Assembly: GCA_030512335.1 (NCBI GenBank)
Contig: JAULSU010000002.1
Coordinates: 1,860,001 to 1,924,000 of the forward strand
Reading direction: 5' to 3'
Origin: Immersiella caudata
Taxonomy: Eukaryota > Ascomycota > Sordariomycetes > Sordariales > Lasiosphaeriaceae
DNA length: 64,000 nt
This document shows positions 21,384 through 31,300 of the stretch, one piece after another. The position numbers and the translations under genes were made by a program. Every line of letters starts with the position of its first letter. The first letter of the stretch is position 1. The notes below the pieces were generated by a model. That model was not told the DNA's origin and ran no database searches. It was given only the letters and a program-made list of their open reading frames with translations.

Positions 21384-24300
21384 ATGCGGCTCCTGGAACG
21401 GGACGATACGGGCGAATTCTTTCTGACGAACGATTATCTTCCCAATAGTGGGATTCCCCCTTATGCGATACTTTCACACAGATGGGGTAACGAAGAGGTC
21501 CTCTTCAGGGACTTCATGGATGGAACGGCCAAGAACAAAGCGGGCTACGCTAAGATTAGGTTTTGCGGAGAACAAGCCTGGCGGGACGGGTTGAAATTCT
21601 TCTGGGTGGACACATGCTGCATTGACAAGTCCAACAACACCGAGCTGCAGGAGGCAATCAACTCCATGTTTCGTTGGTACCGTGATGCAACAAAATGCTA
21701 TGCTTATCTTGGGGACGTTTCGGCCACTACCAACAATGCTGAAGATAAGTCCATCTGGGAATCGGCTTTCCGGGCGAGCAGCTGGTTCACACGCGGGTGG
21801 ACTCTCCAAGAGCTTGTTGCTCCGGCATCAGTTGAATTCTTCTCGAAAGAGGGGGTACGCCTTGGAAACAGAACGACTTTGGAGCGAGTTATTCACGACG
21901 TGACGGAGATTCCTCTCAAGGCCCTCCAAGGTGGCAGCCTTTCTGATTTCAGCGTCCATGAGCGAATGGCATGGATCGAGAAACGCGAAACAACACGCGA
22001 AGAAGACAGGGCATACTCGCTTTTCGGTATCTTTGACGTCCAATTGCCGCTTCTGTATGGCGAAGGAGAACTAAAAGCATTTCGACGGCTATGGGAGGAG
22101 ATTATCAAAACGTCAAACGCCAAACCGACCATGAATGAGGCCGACACCCGTTGTCTGAGCGACTTGTGTATCACCGACCCACGCCATGATAAGAAAGGAA
22201 TCGAAGCCGCAAAGGGCGGTCTCCTAGAAGACGCGTACGGCTGGGTGCTTAGCAACGCTCAATACAAGCAATGGTTCGATGGCAGAGACAGTCGACTCCT
22301 CTGGATCAAAGGAGACCCCGGCAAGGGCAAGACCATGTTGCTTTGCGGTATTATCGACGAATTAATGATGTCTGCTCCATCCTCATTTCTGTCTTTCTTC
22401 TTTTGCCAGGCTACTGATGCACGCGTCAACAACGCCAGCTTTGTCCTACGCGGCTTGATTTACCTCCTTGTCAGCCAACAACCAACACTGATCTCACATG
22501 TACGGCAACAGTATGACGTTGGTGGGAAACGAGCATTTGAGGACACAAACGGTTGGATTGTCCTGCGGGACATCTTGACTGCGATTCTACGAGATCCGGG
22601 ATTAAGGACGACTTATTTAATCATTGACGCGCTTGACGAATGCGTGACAGACTTGCCGCGGCTGCTCGACCTGATCGCCCAGATATCGTCTGCGTCTCAT
22701 CGTGTCAAGTGGATTGTCTCAAGTCGCAACTGGCTGCAGATTGAGGAAAAGTTGGCGATGGCAGCGCAGAGCGACAGGCTAAGCCTCGAGCTTAATGCCG
22801 AATCCGTCGCTAATGCCGTTACAACATACATCCAGCACAAAGTCTCTCAGTTATCGGTGTTAAAACGGTACGATGGCGGAACAGAGACCGATGTACGAAA
22901 TTATCTTTCTTCTAACGCGGATGGGACCTTCCTCTGGGTGGCTTTGGTCTGCCAGGCGCTCGCCGATTTGAACGTTCGCAGATGGCATACGAAAATAAAG
23001 CTACGCGAATTCCCACCAGGGCTGGATTCTCTGTATGCGCGAATGATGAAGTACATCGACAACTCGGAGGATGCGGATCTTTGCAAGCGAATTCTTGCCA
23101 CCGCTACCGTTGTTCGCCGACCCATCAGCCTTCGTGAACTTGTTACTCTTGTCGAAATGCCAGACGATATTTCAGATAATCCGGAGTACTTGGAAGAACT
23201 TATAAAGCTTTGCGGCTCGTTTTTGGCTCTTCGGGAGCGGGTTATCTATTTCGTCCACCAATCAGCTAAAGACTTTCTTCAAGGAAAGGCTGCTCACGAA
23301 GCTTCTCGAGAGTCTTTCAACTGGGTCTTCCCTCTAGGGATAGAAGATGTAAACCACATCATCTTCTCAAGGTCGCTCAGCTCGATGTCTACGGTCTTAC
23401 GGCGCGACATCTACGACTTAAAGGCACCGGGATTCCCAATCGGCGAGGTTCAAACGCCATCTTCGGACCCACTCGCCACAGTACGGTACTCATGCGTTTT
23501 CTGGGTTGACCATCTCCGCGACTCGATTTCCGATCAAGACGCGCCGCAACGTAACACACTAGATGCGATCCAGACCTTCGTTGAGCGGAAGTATCTTTAC
23601 TGGCTCGAAGCTCTCAGTTTACTACGAACAATGCCTGATGGTGTCCTCGCCATAAGACGGCTTGACGGCCTAATGGTGAGTCGGTACCACCCAATACCAG
23701 AAGCAAAGACCAACAAAGATGTAGGGACGCACCGGTAGTAGCCGACTTACAAAACTTGTTTGGGATGCATACCGGTTTACTCTAGCGTACGGATGGGGGA
23801 TAGAGCAAGCCCCTCTCCAAGCGTACACATCAGCCCTCGTATTTGCACCAGCTTCCAGTCTAGTGAAAAAGAAATTTAGCGCGGAAGAACCTAGCTGGAT
23901 CAATACGAAGCCAGTGGTAGAAGCGGACTGGAATGCATGCCTGCAGACGCTAGAAGGGCATGGTGATTCGGTTCAGTCGGTCGCCTTCTCACGGGATGGC
24001 CAACAGCTCGTATCGGGCTCCGACGATGGTACCATCAAGGTCTGGGATGCCACCTCAGGGCAATGCTTACAGACGCTAGAAGGGCATGGTGATTGGGTTC
24101 GGTCGGTCGCCTTCTCACGGGATGGCCAACAGCTCGTATCGGGCTCAGCCGATCATACCATCAAGGTCTGGGATGCCACCTCAGGGCAATGCTTACAGAC
24201 GCTAGAAGGGCATGGTGATTGGGTTCAGTCGGTCGCCTTCTCACGGGATGGCCAACAGCTTGTATCGGGCTCCGACGATCGTACCATCAAGGTCTGGGAT

Positions 24301-24810
24301 GCCACCTCAGGGCAATGCTTACAGACGCTAGAAGGGCATGGTGATTCGGTTCAGTCGGTCGCCTTCTCACGGGATGGCCAACAGCTCGTATCGGGCTCAG
24401 CCGATCGTACCATCAAGGTCTGGGATGCCACCTCAGGGCAATGCTTACAGACGCTAAAAGGGCATGGTGGTTGGGTTCAGTCGGTCGCCTTCTCACGGGA
24501 TGGCCAACAGCTCGTATCGGGCTCAGCCGATCGTACCATCAAGGTCTGGGATGCCACCTCAGGGCAATGCTTACAGACGCTAAAAGGGCATGGTGGTTGG
24601 GTTCAGTCGGTCGCCTTCTCGTTAGATGATCCAGAGAGGTATGGGTATAGTTTGGGAGAGGACCAGACTTGGATTATTTGCAACGGCCGGAAAGTGTTAT
24701 GGTTACCACCGGAATACCGCCCAGGCTGTTCTGCCGTCCAAGGACGGATGGTATCTATCGGCTGTAACTCGGGACGAGTTTTGACGATCGGCTTCTCGTG
24801 CGATGTCTGA
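21384..24810 (+). CDS. HET-NACHT-WD40 protein (HNWD, het-e/het-d type NLR)
   Basis: My model is join(21384..23675,23725..24810), 1125 residues, using a GTGAGT donor and TAG acceptor; a donor at 23684 with an acceptor at 23738 or 23741 is also possible. Residues about 20-250 are a HET domain (AILSHRWGNE, FFWVDTCCID, WFTRGWTLQELVAP). A NACHT domain follows with Walker A GDPGKGKT near 311 and Walker B LIIDALDEC near 412. After a helical linker come WD40 repeats of 42 residues: five complete and one broken, nearly identical. The tail (KVLWLPPEYRPGCSA, VSIGCNSGRVL) caps the propeller. In Podospora anserina such proteins trigger cell death on heterokaryon incompatibility after recognising a partner such as HET-C. 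That role is inferred here. The frame is fully open, so the gene looks intact, though the repeat number is low for a two-propeller or long-array allele. Confidence 0.9.
23938..24621 (+). repeat. WD40 minisatellite, 126-bp unit, five full copies plus a partial
   Basis: Units start at 23938, 24064, 24190, 24316 and 24442, with a partial sixth from 24568 that diverges after the first half. Each unit codes for 42 residues beginning CLQTL. Differences at protein level are confined to unit positions 6 (E/K), 10 (D/G), 11 (S/W), 13 (Q/R), 29 (D/A) and 31 (G/H/R). Silent differences occur only at codons 2, 24 and 28. This is the pattern of concerted evolution with selection on ligand-contact residues known for HNWD genes. 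Confidence 0.97.
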
Positions 24811-25122
24811 TTCGTTCCAAGCCCTCTCCATTTATTCTCTTTATTTCTTTTTTCTAGCTTGACACCAGAAGGGCCTGGGATGATGGGTTAATTTATAGAT
24901 AGTTTTGGACTTCTAGCACCTTCCAGCGGCGCTGACATATGTCACTTCGAGAAGGCAAAATCCACTTCGACGTTTCCCTTTGGAGGCTCAAGTGACCTTG
25001 GTGGCATTCTTTGTATTGAGCTGTTTTAGTCTGCTTGGCCTACTGGTTTTCTGTGGAGCTTGGGATCAGGTGCTTTACTACGTGATTGTCAGCTACGCGA
25101 AGAAGACACCTGTCCTCTGTGA
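24811..25122. other. Short spacer inside the island
   Basis: This is the 3' flank of the HNWD gene. A 129-codon frame at 24980-25369 starts here but has no recognisable product and overlaps the decayed gene that follows in another frame. I see no feature. Confidence 0.45.
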
Positions 25123-26491
25123 CTCACCTTTCCTCCACAAAGAACAGACATCGCCACTCGCATACGTCTGGCTCTCTCAACGCCGTCTCGAAATGGATCA
25201 GAGGACTCTGCAAATGATTGGTCTAGTGACGACGAGTCGCAACGCCAATTTAATAATGCCGCGAGTTCTGGGAGTCAGCTTGTTCGTGGCGCGAAGCTGC
25301 CCCAACGAAGCGAGCGACGGCCGGCTCAAAACGCCCTCCCATTTGTGCCGTACGAGGACTGGGTCCTAGGCCAGTCATATAGAGAACACCCGCCCTTTTG
25401 AATTTGCTACATCATGGAATGGAAGTTGACATTGAACAAGAGAGCAGCGGCCAAGCAAACCGAAGAAGACCTTGTGGTAGCCCCGAGCGACTTCTGGAAT
25501 GAGGAGCTAGCATCCAAGATCGCCGATATCGTCCAGTCGAAGGGCAAACCGTGTAGCGCCGAGACAAGGACAATCACCATCTCTGTGAACGATCGCTCCG
25601 AGCGAGATATAACAAAGCACTTTAAAGAGTTACAGATTGGCTGGCCGGTCATGGAAAAGCAACTACAGTCGTGGAAAAGCAACTACAGTCGTGGAGCCAC
25701 CTTCTCCGCATTGGCAAGACCTTGAGGGTCAACGTGTCGTTCAACTATATGGAGAGTGGGAAAATAGCCCGTACCGCTGGACGGGGGGCTACCGCCACCC
25801 AGCTCGCTGAAAGGGAGGTTCGGCTCGATGCGGAGCAGGTGGTCTCCGGAGCGCCGGGCGCCTGGAGGCAGGTATATACCAATTTTAGATGCCTAAACCC
25901 CCCGTACAACTGGGGACCTTACTGCTGGTAGGATCCCGATTTGAAAAATATTATAAGCTTATGGGCCATCACCTAAGGAACCTGATTAAGTCCATACAGC
26001 AAGGCTCCGAGTTGGAGAGATATGATGACGTTCCTCAGAATATTCGGATGCGGCTATATGCCGAAGACCAACAGCACCTGGACCGTAAACGGAAGCGACG
26101 TGACTCTGGCTCTTACTCATCCGGCCAACCCGTGGTTATTAATAATTACATCCCGGCCTGCCCTGGCCAAAGCGCGGCTAAGGCACTCTCTGGATGCGGC
26201 CCGATGATATGTGCTTCCCAACCTCCTTCCCTTGTTATTGCCGTACCTGGGTTTCGAGAGGATGCAGCGGAGGCTTACTGTGAATGGCATTGTTCCAAAG
26301 TTAGACGCGAGGATCAAAAGGAGCAATACCGGCTGGCTAAAGATCTTACCTTGGAAAGAGGTTTTGATCTCGAGCTACTCTATGAGGATAACGATGCACA
26401 ATTTCACATTGAGCGAGGAGTATTAGAAGGTGTCGCACGGCGGTTTGTTCGTGATGTATCAGTTTTTCTTGATCAGTATAGCGCGTTCTAG
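25123..26491 (+). pseudogene. Decayed conserved fungal gene of unknown function
   Basis: One protein can be followed through three broken pieces. Piece 1 runs from about 25123 (NDWSSDDESQRQF, LPFVPYEDWVLGQSY) and is cut by a TGA at 25399-25401. The frame then continues with MEWKLTLNKRAAAK. At 25652-25691 a 20-bp tandem duplication shifts the frame, after which SHLLRIGKTLRVNVSFNYM continues. Near 25925 a second shift leads into YKLMGHHLRNLI, a basic KRKRR segment, and the conserved end AEAYCEWHCSKVRREDQKE through GVARRFVRD. The final residues are lost at the join with a transposase remnant. I recall this family from other fungal genomes only as hypothetical proteins. The many independent lesions mark a dead gene; an assembly error is less likely because the lesions are of different kinds. 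Confidence 0.75.
25652..25691 (+). repeat. 20-bp perfect tandem duplication (frame-breaking)
   Basis: The unit tggaaaagcaactacagtcg occurs twice in a row, and the match extends a few bases into the sequence that follows. Because 20 is not a multiple of three, the duplication breaks the host frame: with one copy the upstream and downstream frames agree. Confidence 0.95.
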
Positions 26492-27034
26492 AGATACCTG
26501 CTCGACGAAAATGACCTCTAGCGCTCGCCTTCGGGCGCCTACAACCTCGACGCACTCCTCCAAGAGAGAGGGGAAGTCGGCCCTGACAAACCCATTATGT
26601 TCATCCCATGCCTGCCTGATGTACGTTTTCAGCTCTCCTAAGAACTTCTCGATGGGGTTCAAGTCCGGTGAGTAGGGTGGTAGATAGAGTAGGACAACAC
26701 CGACATCGTCGCACATCTGCTGTATTTTCTTCGAGTGATGGAATAAGGCATTATCCATGATCAAAACGGACTTCGGCTCAGGCCACCTACCGCAGTACGG
26801 CAGGAGAAACTCGATAAAGCATTCGAACATCTCCGCATCCGTAGACCCCTTGTATACCCCGAAATGTTTAACGCCGTCCTGGGTGTAGGCTGGGAGGATC
26901 TGAAACCTCCGACCTCGATGGAATCGCTTGATCTGACGGGGCCGCTTTCCGCGGGGAGCCCAGCCCTTACGCTTTGTCCCAATGCTTCTGTCTGTTGACA
27001 CATTGCTTCCAACGGCGGTTGCCTGCAGTCCCAA
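26459..27034 (-). mobile_element. Truncated DDE_3 (Tc1/mariner superfamily) transposase remnant
   Basis: An open frame of 191 codons on the minus strand carries the middle and end of a DDE transposase: GTKRKGWAPRGKRP, a catalytic Asp in LIMDNALFHHSKK, and LPPYSPDLNPIEKF with the third acidic residue. The N-terminal helix-turn-helix and first catalytic Asp are missing. Near 26535 the true frame shifts: the expected end (KASARGHFRRAGIS) is read in a neighbouring frame, so the open frame's last 25 residues are spurious. Homology to the transposase stops at about 26491, exactly where the decayed gene on the plus strand stops. This is a second, older element type, different from the intact one at 51.8 kb. 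I found no inverted repeats around it. Confidence 0.85.
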
Positions 27035-27372
27035 AATCGGGCGCGGCTCTTCGGATCAGGAAAACCCAAATCCATCTTTCGGAAAACGTACCCGCCCGTG
27101 ACTCATAAGTACAACGTGTGAATAAAAATGAATCCACGCTCCTGTCAGCAGGCCTGTGCGTTTAAAACAAAAGAGAACAAGTGCACGCGACCGGACGCCA
27201 ATCTCGCTCCTAGCTGTATTCTTGCCTTTCCCGTGGAATGTTGTCGTGGGCCTCCCATATAACAACGACATGCTGGTGGCAGGTGTGTGCCAGGGAGGCA
27301 AATAGGGTCTCAACCCGGTTGGTGATTCAACTCTCAGCGGCTTCAGTTTCACCCGTCTTCTTATTGAAGATC
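27035..27372. other. Spacer at the right end of the island
   Basis: No continuation of the transposase is visible in any frame. A 98-codon minus-strand frame (27056-27352) has no recognisable product. This is likely decayed sequence between the transposon remnant and the next gene. Confidence 0.45.
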
Positions 27373-27801
27373 TCAGGAGAAACCCATCGCGCTCTCAAAC
27401 CAACTTGAATTCCCCCTGTTCTTCATCGCCTTGGCAAACTCACTCACCCCCGCCATTTCAAAGAGCCCCGGTCGATCCTCCAATGAAGGGCGCGACTCTA
27501 TCTTTGCAGGTTTCGCCACCAATCGAAAGTCTTTATATCTCAATCCCTTATCCCTGTCAGCTTTAAACTCACCTTCAAACATAACACACATCAACAAAAA
27601 ACTAACTTGCACAACCCCAACCCACTCCCTAACACCCTCCTCACTCCCCTTGCAATACATGATTCCTGGACACCCACCGCTCCGCAAAAGCGCCCAAACT
27701 TCGTATTTATCTGCCGCCTTGCGAAGATGCGCCACCTTGCGGCGCGAAGTGATGTGGTGCGTGCGAATCAGCGCGTGCCAGAGCGGCGACGGCGTCATCA
27801 T
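27373..27801 (-). CDS. Small DUF1115 (Prp3 C-terminal-like) protein
   Basis: The reading frame is open throughout, but I favour an intron at 27547-27606 (GTTAGT donor, GCTGAC branch sequence, AAG acceptor), giving complement(join(27373..27546,27607..27801)) and 122 residues. Without splicing it would be 142 residues. The motif order is RTHHITSRRK, then GGCPGIMYCKG, then GLRYKDFRLVAKP. This fits the small domain DUF1115 found at the end of Prp3 and RWDD2 proteins, with a conserved His-His-Ile, a Pro-Gly turn and a final Tyr/Trp-Lys segment. Here it stands alone. Its function is unknown, and RNA or ubiquitin-system links are only by analogy. It is divergent from the ligase-like gene. Confidence 0.7.
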   Translation of the reverse strand: MMTPSPLWHALIRTHHITSRRKVAHLRKAADKYEVWALLRSGGCPGIMYCKGSEEGVREWVGVVQVSFLLMCVMFEGEFKADRDKGLRYKDFRLVAKPAKIESRPSLEDRPGLFEMAGVSEFAKAMKNRGNSSWFESAMGFS

Positions 27802-28096
27802 CTAGGCACAGTCCAGCCGTCGGTCGGTCGGTCGGTGCCTTGTGTGACTCGAGTTGGGCCTAGAACTGGATACCGCGCCGTCTGAAGTATGGCGGGTATA
27901 GCAACCTGATGGAACCTTAAAGGGGAAATTGGCTCCGCTCCGTCTGCCTGCACGTGCTCACGCGATCAGATTTTGCCAAGACGGGTGGGGTCTCGCGTGT
28001 CAAGAAAGGGATAATGGAGGTTTCGTCCGGCTGAATTAGGTGGCAGTGAATAAAGGCTGCTTTTCTTTGTTCCCTGTGGGCACGCTTAATTTTTTT

Positions 28097-28109
28097 GGGG
28101 GGGGGGGGG
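28097..28109. repeat. G13 homopolymer, G-quadruplex-prone
   Basis: Thirteen G in a row directly follow seven T, and further G-runs lie within 15 bases downstream. Together they could form a G-quadruplex on the plus strand. Confidence 0.85.
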
Positions 28110-28227
28110 AGAGGGGGGAAAGGTCTTCTAGGACTGGATTGGATTTCTTTTTGGAGGCATCATCGCGACGCACATCAAGCGAGGACATATTTGGTTGTTG
28201 CCTGCACGCGACGAGGGTATTTATTGA

Positions 28228-28258
28228 CTCAACTCGACTCGACTCGACTCGACTCGAC
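28228..28258. repeat. CTCGA pentanucleotide microsatellite, about six copies
   Basis: About six near-perfect copies of the five-base unit lie about 85 bp before the start of the ligase-like gene. Confidence 0.9.
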
Positions 28259-28339
28259 GCAATCAACAATGGTTCTCAACTCATGAATCCTCGAAAACCG
28301 GTTTTGTTACCCGCCTGGTCCTTTTGGGGGTCATGAGCC

Positions 28340-31300
28340 ATGCCGTTTCGGTTTTCCTATATGTGCGACTTGCTGCAGCGCCTCGAGGACAACCAACGCG
28401 CCCGGTCGGGGGCGAGGACAAATGCTGAGATCATTCGCGAGTGGTTCGGGACGCATCATGGATTGATTGCGAGAGAAGAGCAGGACGCGACCCCGCTGTT
28501 GTCGACGCTGCTTCCGGAGAAGAGAACCGATCGGGTTTACCGCATCAAGGAGAGGCGACTGCAGACGATTATCGGGAGGGGGTTGGGATTGGGGATATCG
28601 AGAATCCGGCAGCTTGCGAGATGGCTAGAGCCAGGTTCGGGTGTGGATTTGGCTGAGTGTGTTGAGAGGATTCTTAGAGAGACGGTGAGGCGCTTCCCGA
28701 CGAAGGCTTTGGTGATGGGAGTGAGACCGGAAGGCTGATGGCAGGCAAGCCAAATCCCGTGTCTGTAACCCAACGAGATGTAACGGTCGAAGATATCGAC
28801 GAGCTCCTTCATGAAATTGCCTCGGCATGCCGTTTCAGCTCTCCGACTGTGCGAGGGACAAACTCCGGGCTGCGACTCGCCGAGCACGAGGCTGACCTAG
28901 GCGATATTTACAAGCGCCTCTCGGGCCGTGATGCGAAATGGCTCACCAGACTAATCCTAAAAAACTTTGAGCCCGTCATCTTTGACCCGCAGCTCATCTA
29001 TCGCAACTACCATCCGTTCCTGCCGGCAATCATCAGAGTCCAAGATGACCTAGCTGTTGCGGGGAAGGTCCTGGCCAACATTCGCCAGAATCGGACCGTG
29101 ACGGGGAGAGCCGACCTGGCAGAGTTCCTAAAGCCGGCCCTTGGGGTCAAGATCGGGCGTCAACCGTGGATCAAGGGGCGGAGCATCAAGCATTGTCTGG
29201 ATATGAGCCACGGAAGGATGAGCTGCGAGGAAAAGATGGATGGGGAGTATTGTCAAATTCACATCGACCTCAGCAAGGGCAGGAGTTGCATCCAAATCTT
29301 TTCGAAAAGCGGAAAAGATAGCACTATGGATCGCATAGCCTTGCACGAGTATGTGAGATGGTATCCTAAGAGAGGCCGAGCTAACAAATTGCCCAGCTCC
29401 ATTCGACAGTCCCTTCAACTTGGAAAGCCCTCGTGTCCCATCAAGAAGGGTTGTATCTTGGAAGGGGAGCTTCTTGTTTACAGCGATAAGGTATGGCAAT
29501 CCTTCAATCCGGGGCCTACTTGTCTGACCGGTGTAGGACGCCAAAATCCTGGATTTCCACAAAATCAGGAAACATGTCTCCCGGTCAGGCTCCTTTTTGG
29601 GGACAGATCAAGACTCTCAGTATGCTCAGACACTTACCCCCTCACACGTGCCCTTCTTGGATACACGTGTGCTGACGGTGGTGTAGGCGGCACCCTTGGG
29701 AACACCTAATGATCGTGTATTACGACTTGTTCATGGTTGACAACGAGTCCCTATTACCTGCCAGACAGTCAGAACGCTTCAAGCGACTCAAGGAGCTTAT
29801 AACTTGTGTTCCTGGTCGCTCCGCCCTTGTAAAGCGCGAAGTCATTGACGGCGATAGACGGACAGCGGCCTCAGATTTACGACGCGCTTTCGCAGAGTGT
29901 ATCGTCGCCCGTGGTGAGGGTTTGGTTCTCAAGCCCGATGATCCTTATTTCAACTTCGACCCGCGCAAAAGGCCATATAGCTGCTGCGCCATCAAGCTCA
30001 AGAAAGAGTATGTCGGCAATTTCGGAGACATTGGCGACTTCGCCGTGGTCGGGGCTCGCTATGAGGCAGCTAAAGCCAGGACGTACGGTATTCTGCACCT
30101 CAAATGGACGCACTTTTACGTCGGCTGCCTCGAAAATAAGGAGGAAGTAGTGCGGTTCCTGCGAAAGCCGAGGTTCGTTGTCACAAACGTCGTCGAGCTC
30201 AACCAGACTCAGCTCCGGATGTTCGTAACACACGTCAATCCCCAGTCAGTGAGCGCGGAAGAGAATAACACTATCGGCCTAAGGATTGAGCCTGGGGTTG
30301 ATAACGGAAAACGTCCATCGATCGTCTTCACCGAACCCCCGGTATTCGACATTCGTTGCTTTTCCTTCGATAGGGAGGGTAACACTGGGTTTTGGAGTCC
30401 TCGCTTCCCTATGGTGAACAAGATTCACTGCGATAGGACATTCCGAGACGCACTGTCCTTTGCGGAACTTCAAGAAATAGCAGCGAAAGAAAAGGAGCAA
30501 CCGCCGCCCGATGATAGTCAAGAGCTTCTGGGGTGGATAGCCGCCTTGGAGAATGCGGATCCTCGGTCCGCAGCTGCAGATATGCTGAGCCAGTCGACCG
30601 TTCTCTCAACAGAAGCGCCCACTTCATCCTCACAGGCTTCAACGGGTACCACAGGACCCGAGCGCCCTCAAGCAAGGGATAGCACACGATCTCCGCCCCC
30701 CTCTCCGGCAGCAGCCCGTCGCTCGTCAGCTCTACCAAGGCCGGCCACTGCGCACCACTTGGAGAATACAGTACCAGAGACGCCGATCGAAGGCCAACGA
30801 CGGTGCTCCGAAGGGAGGAAGAGAACAGCCGAAGACACAACCCCTTTTTCACCAGGCAGAAGCAAATCCCGTCGGTGCTCCTTGGAGCAGACTGCCTGTA
30901 TTATCCTGGCGACAAACCCAGAGGTGCAACAGCCGCCCAGTGGTCAAAGAGAGCCCTTGTCAGATGTCAAGGACAGCTCGTCACGCCGCAATCACGACCA
31001 CAGCTTTCGCCCTCGGCTGGTAGGAGTCAACTCAATGTATCAACCCAACCTTGACCACGACGAATCAAGAGGAGCAATCACGACCCCTGCGATCCCCCCC
31101 TCGTCAATGTCGTTCCAGGAAACCTCCAACAGGCCAAAACCCCGGCTCTCCGCAACACAATCGGTCATCATCCCTGCAACAGTAGTTCCAACCACCTTAG
31201 CAATAGGGAACGGAAGCTGCCGCTTCGTATCCGGGCAGTGCACTATCTCCAACATGTCCTTCCTGCTTTCACCCTGCATAGCAGGTTTCTTGTGGGTAAC

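Larger units (their letters stand above)
27802..28339. other. Divergent intergenic region with several simple repeats
   Basis: 538 bp between the DUF1115 gene and the ligase-like gene, both starting here and pointing apart. It contains a CGGT repeat of four copies near 27821-27838, a run of 13 G preceded by T-run at 28090-28109, and a CTCGA pentanucleotide array at 28228-28258. I see no other feature. Confidence 0.6.

Noticed and set aside
23938..24567. RIP damage within the HNWD repeats
   Set aside because: The differences between units (for example GAA to AAA at codon 6, GAT to GGT at codon 10) are not CpA to TpA changes, and no stops occur.
23938..24621. Regular 126-bp direct repeats that could suggest a CRISPR array or satellite
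   Set aside because: The units have no spacers and are in frame as WD40 blades within one protein.
24980..25369. A 129-codon frame after the HNWD gene
   Set aside because: It overlaps the decayed gene, whose recognisable residues lie in a different frame.
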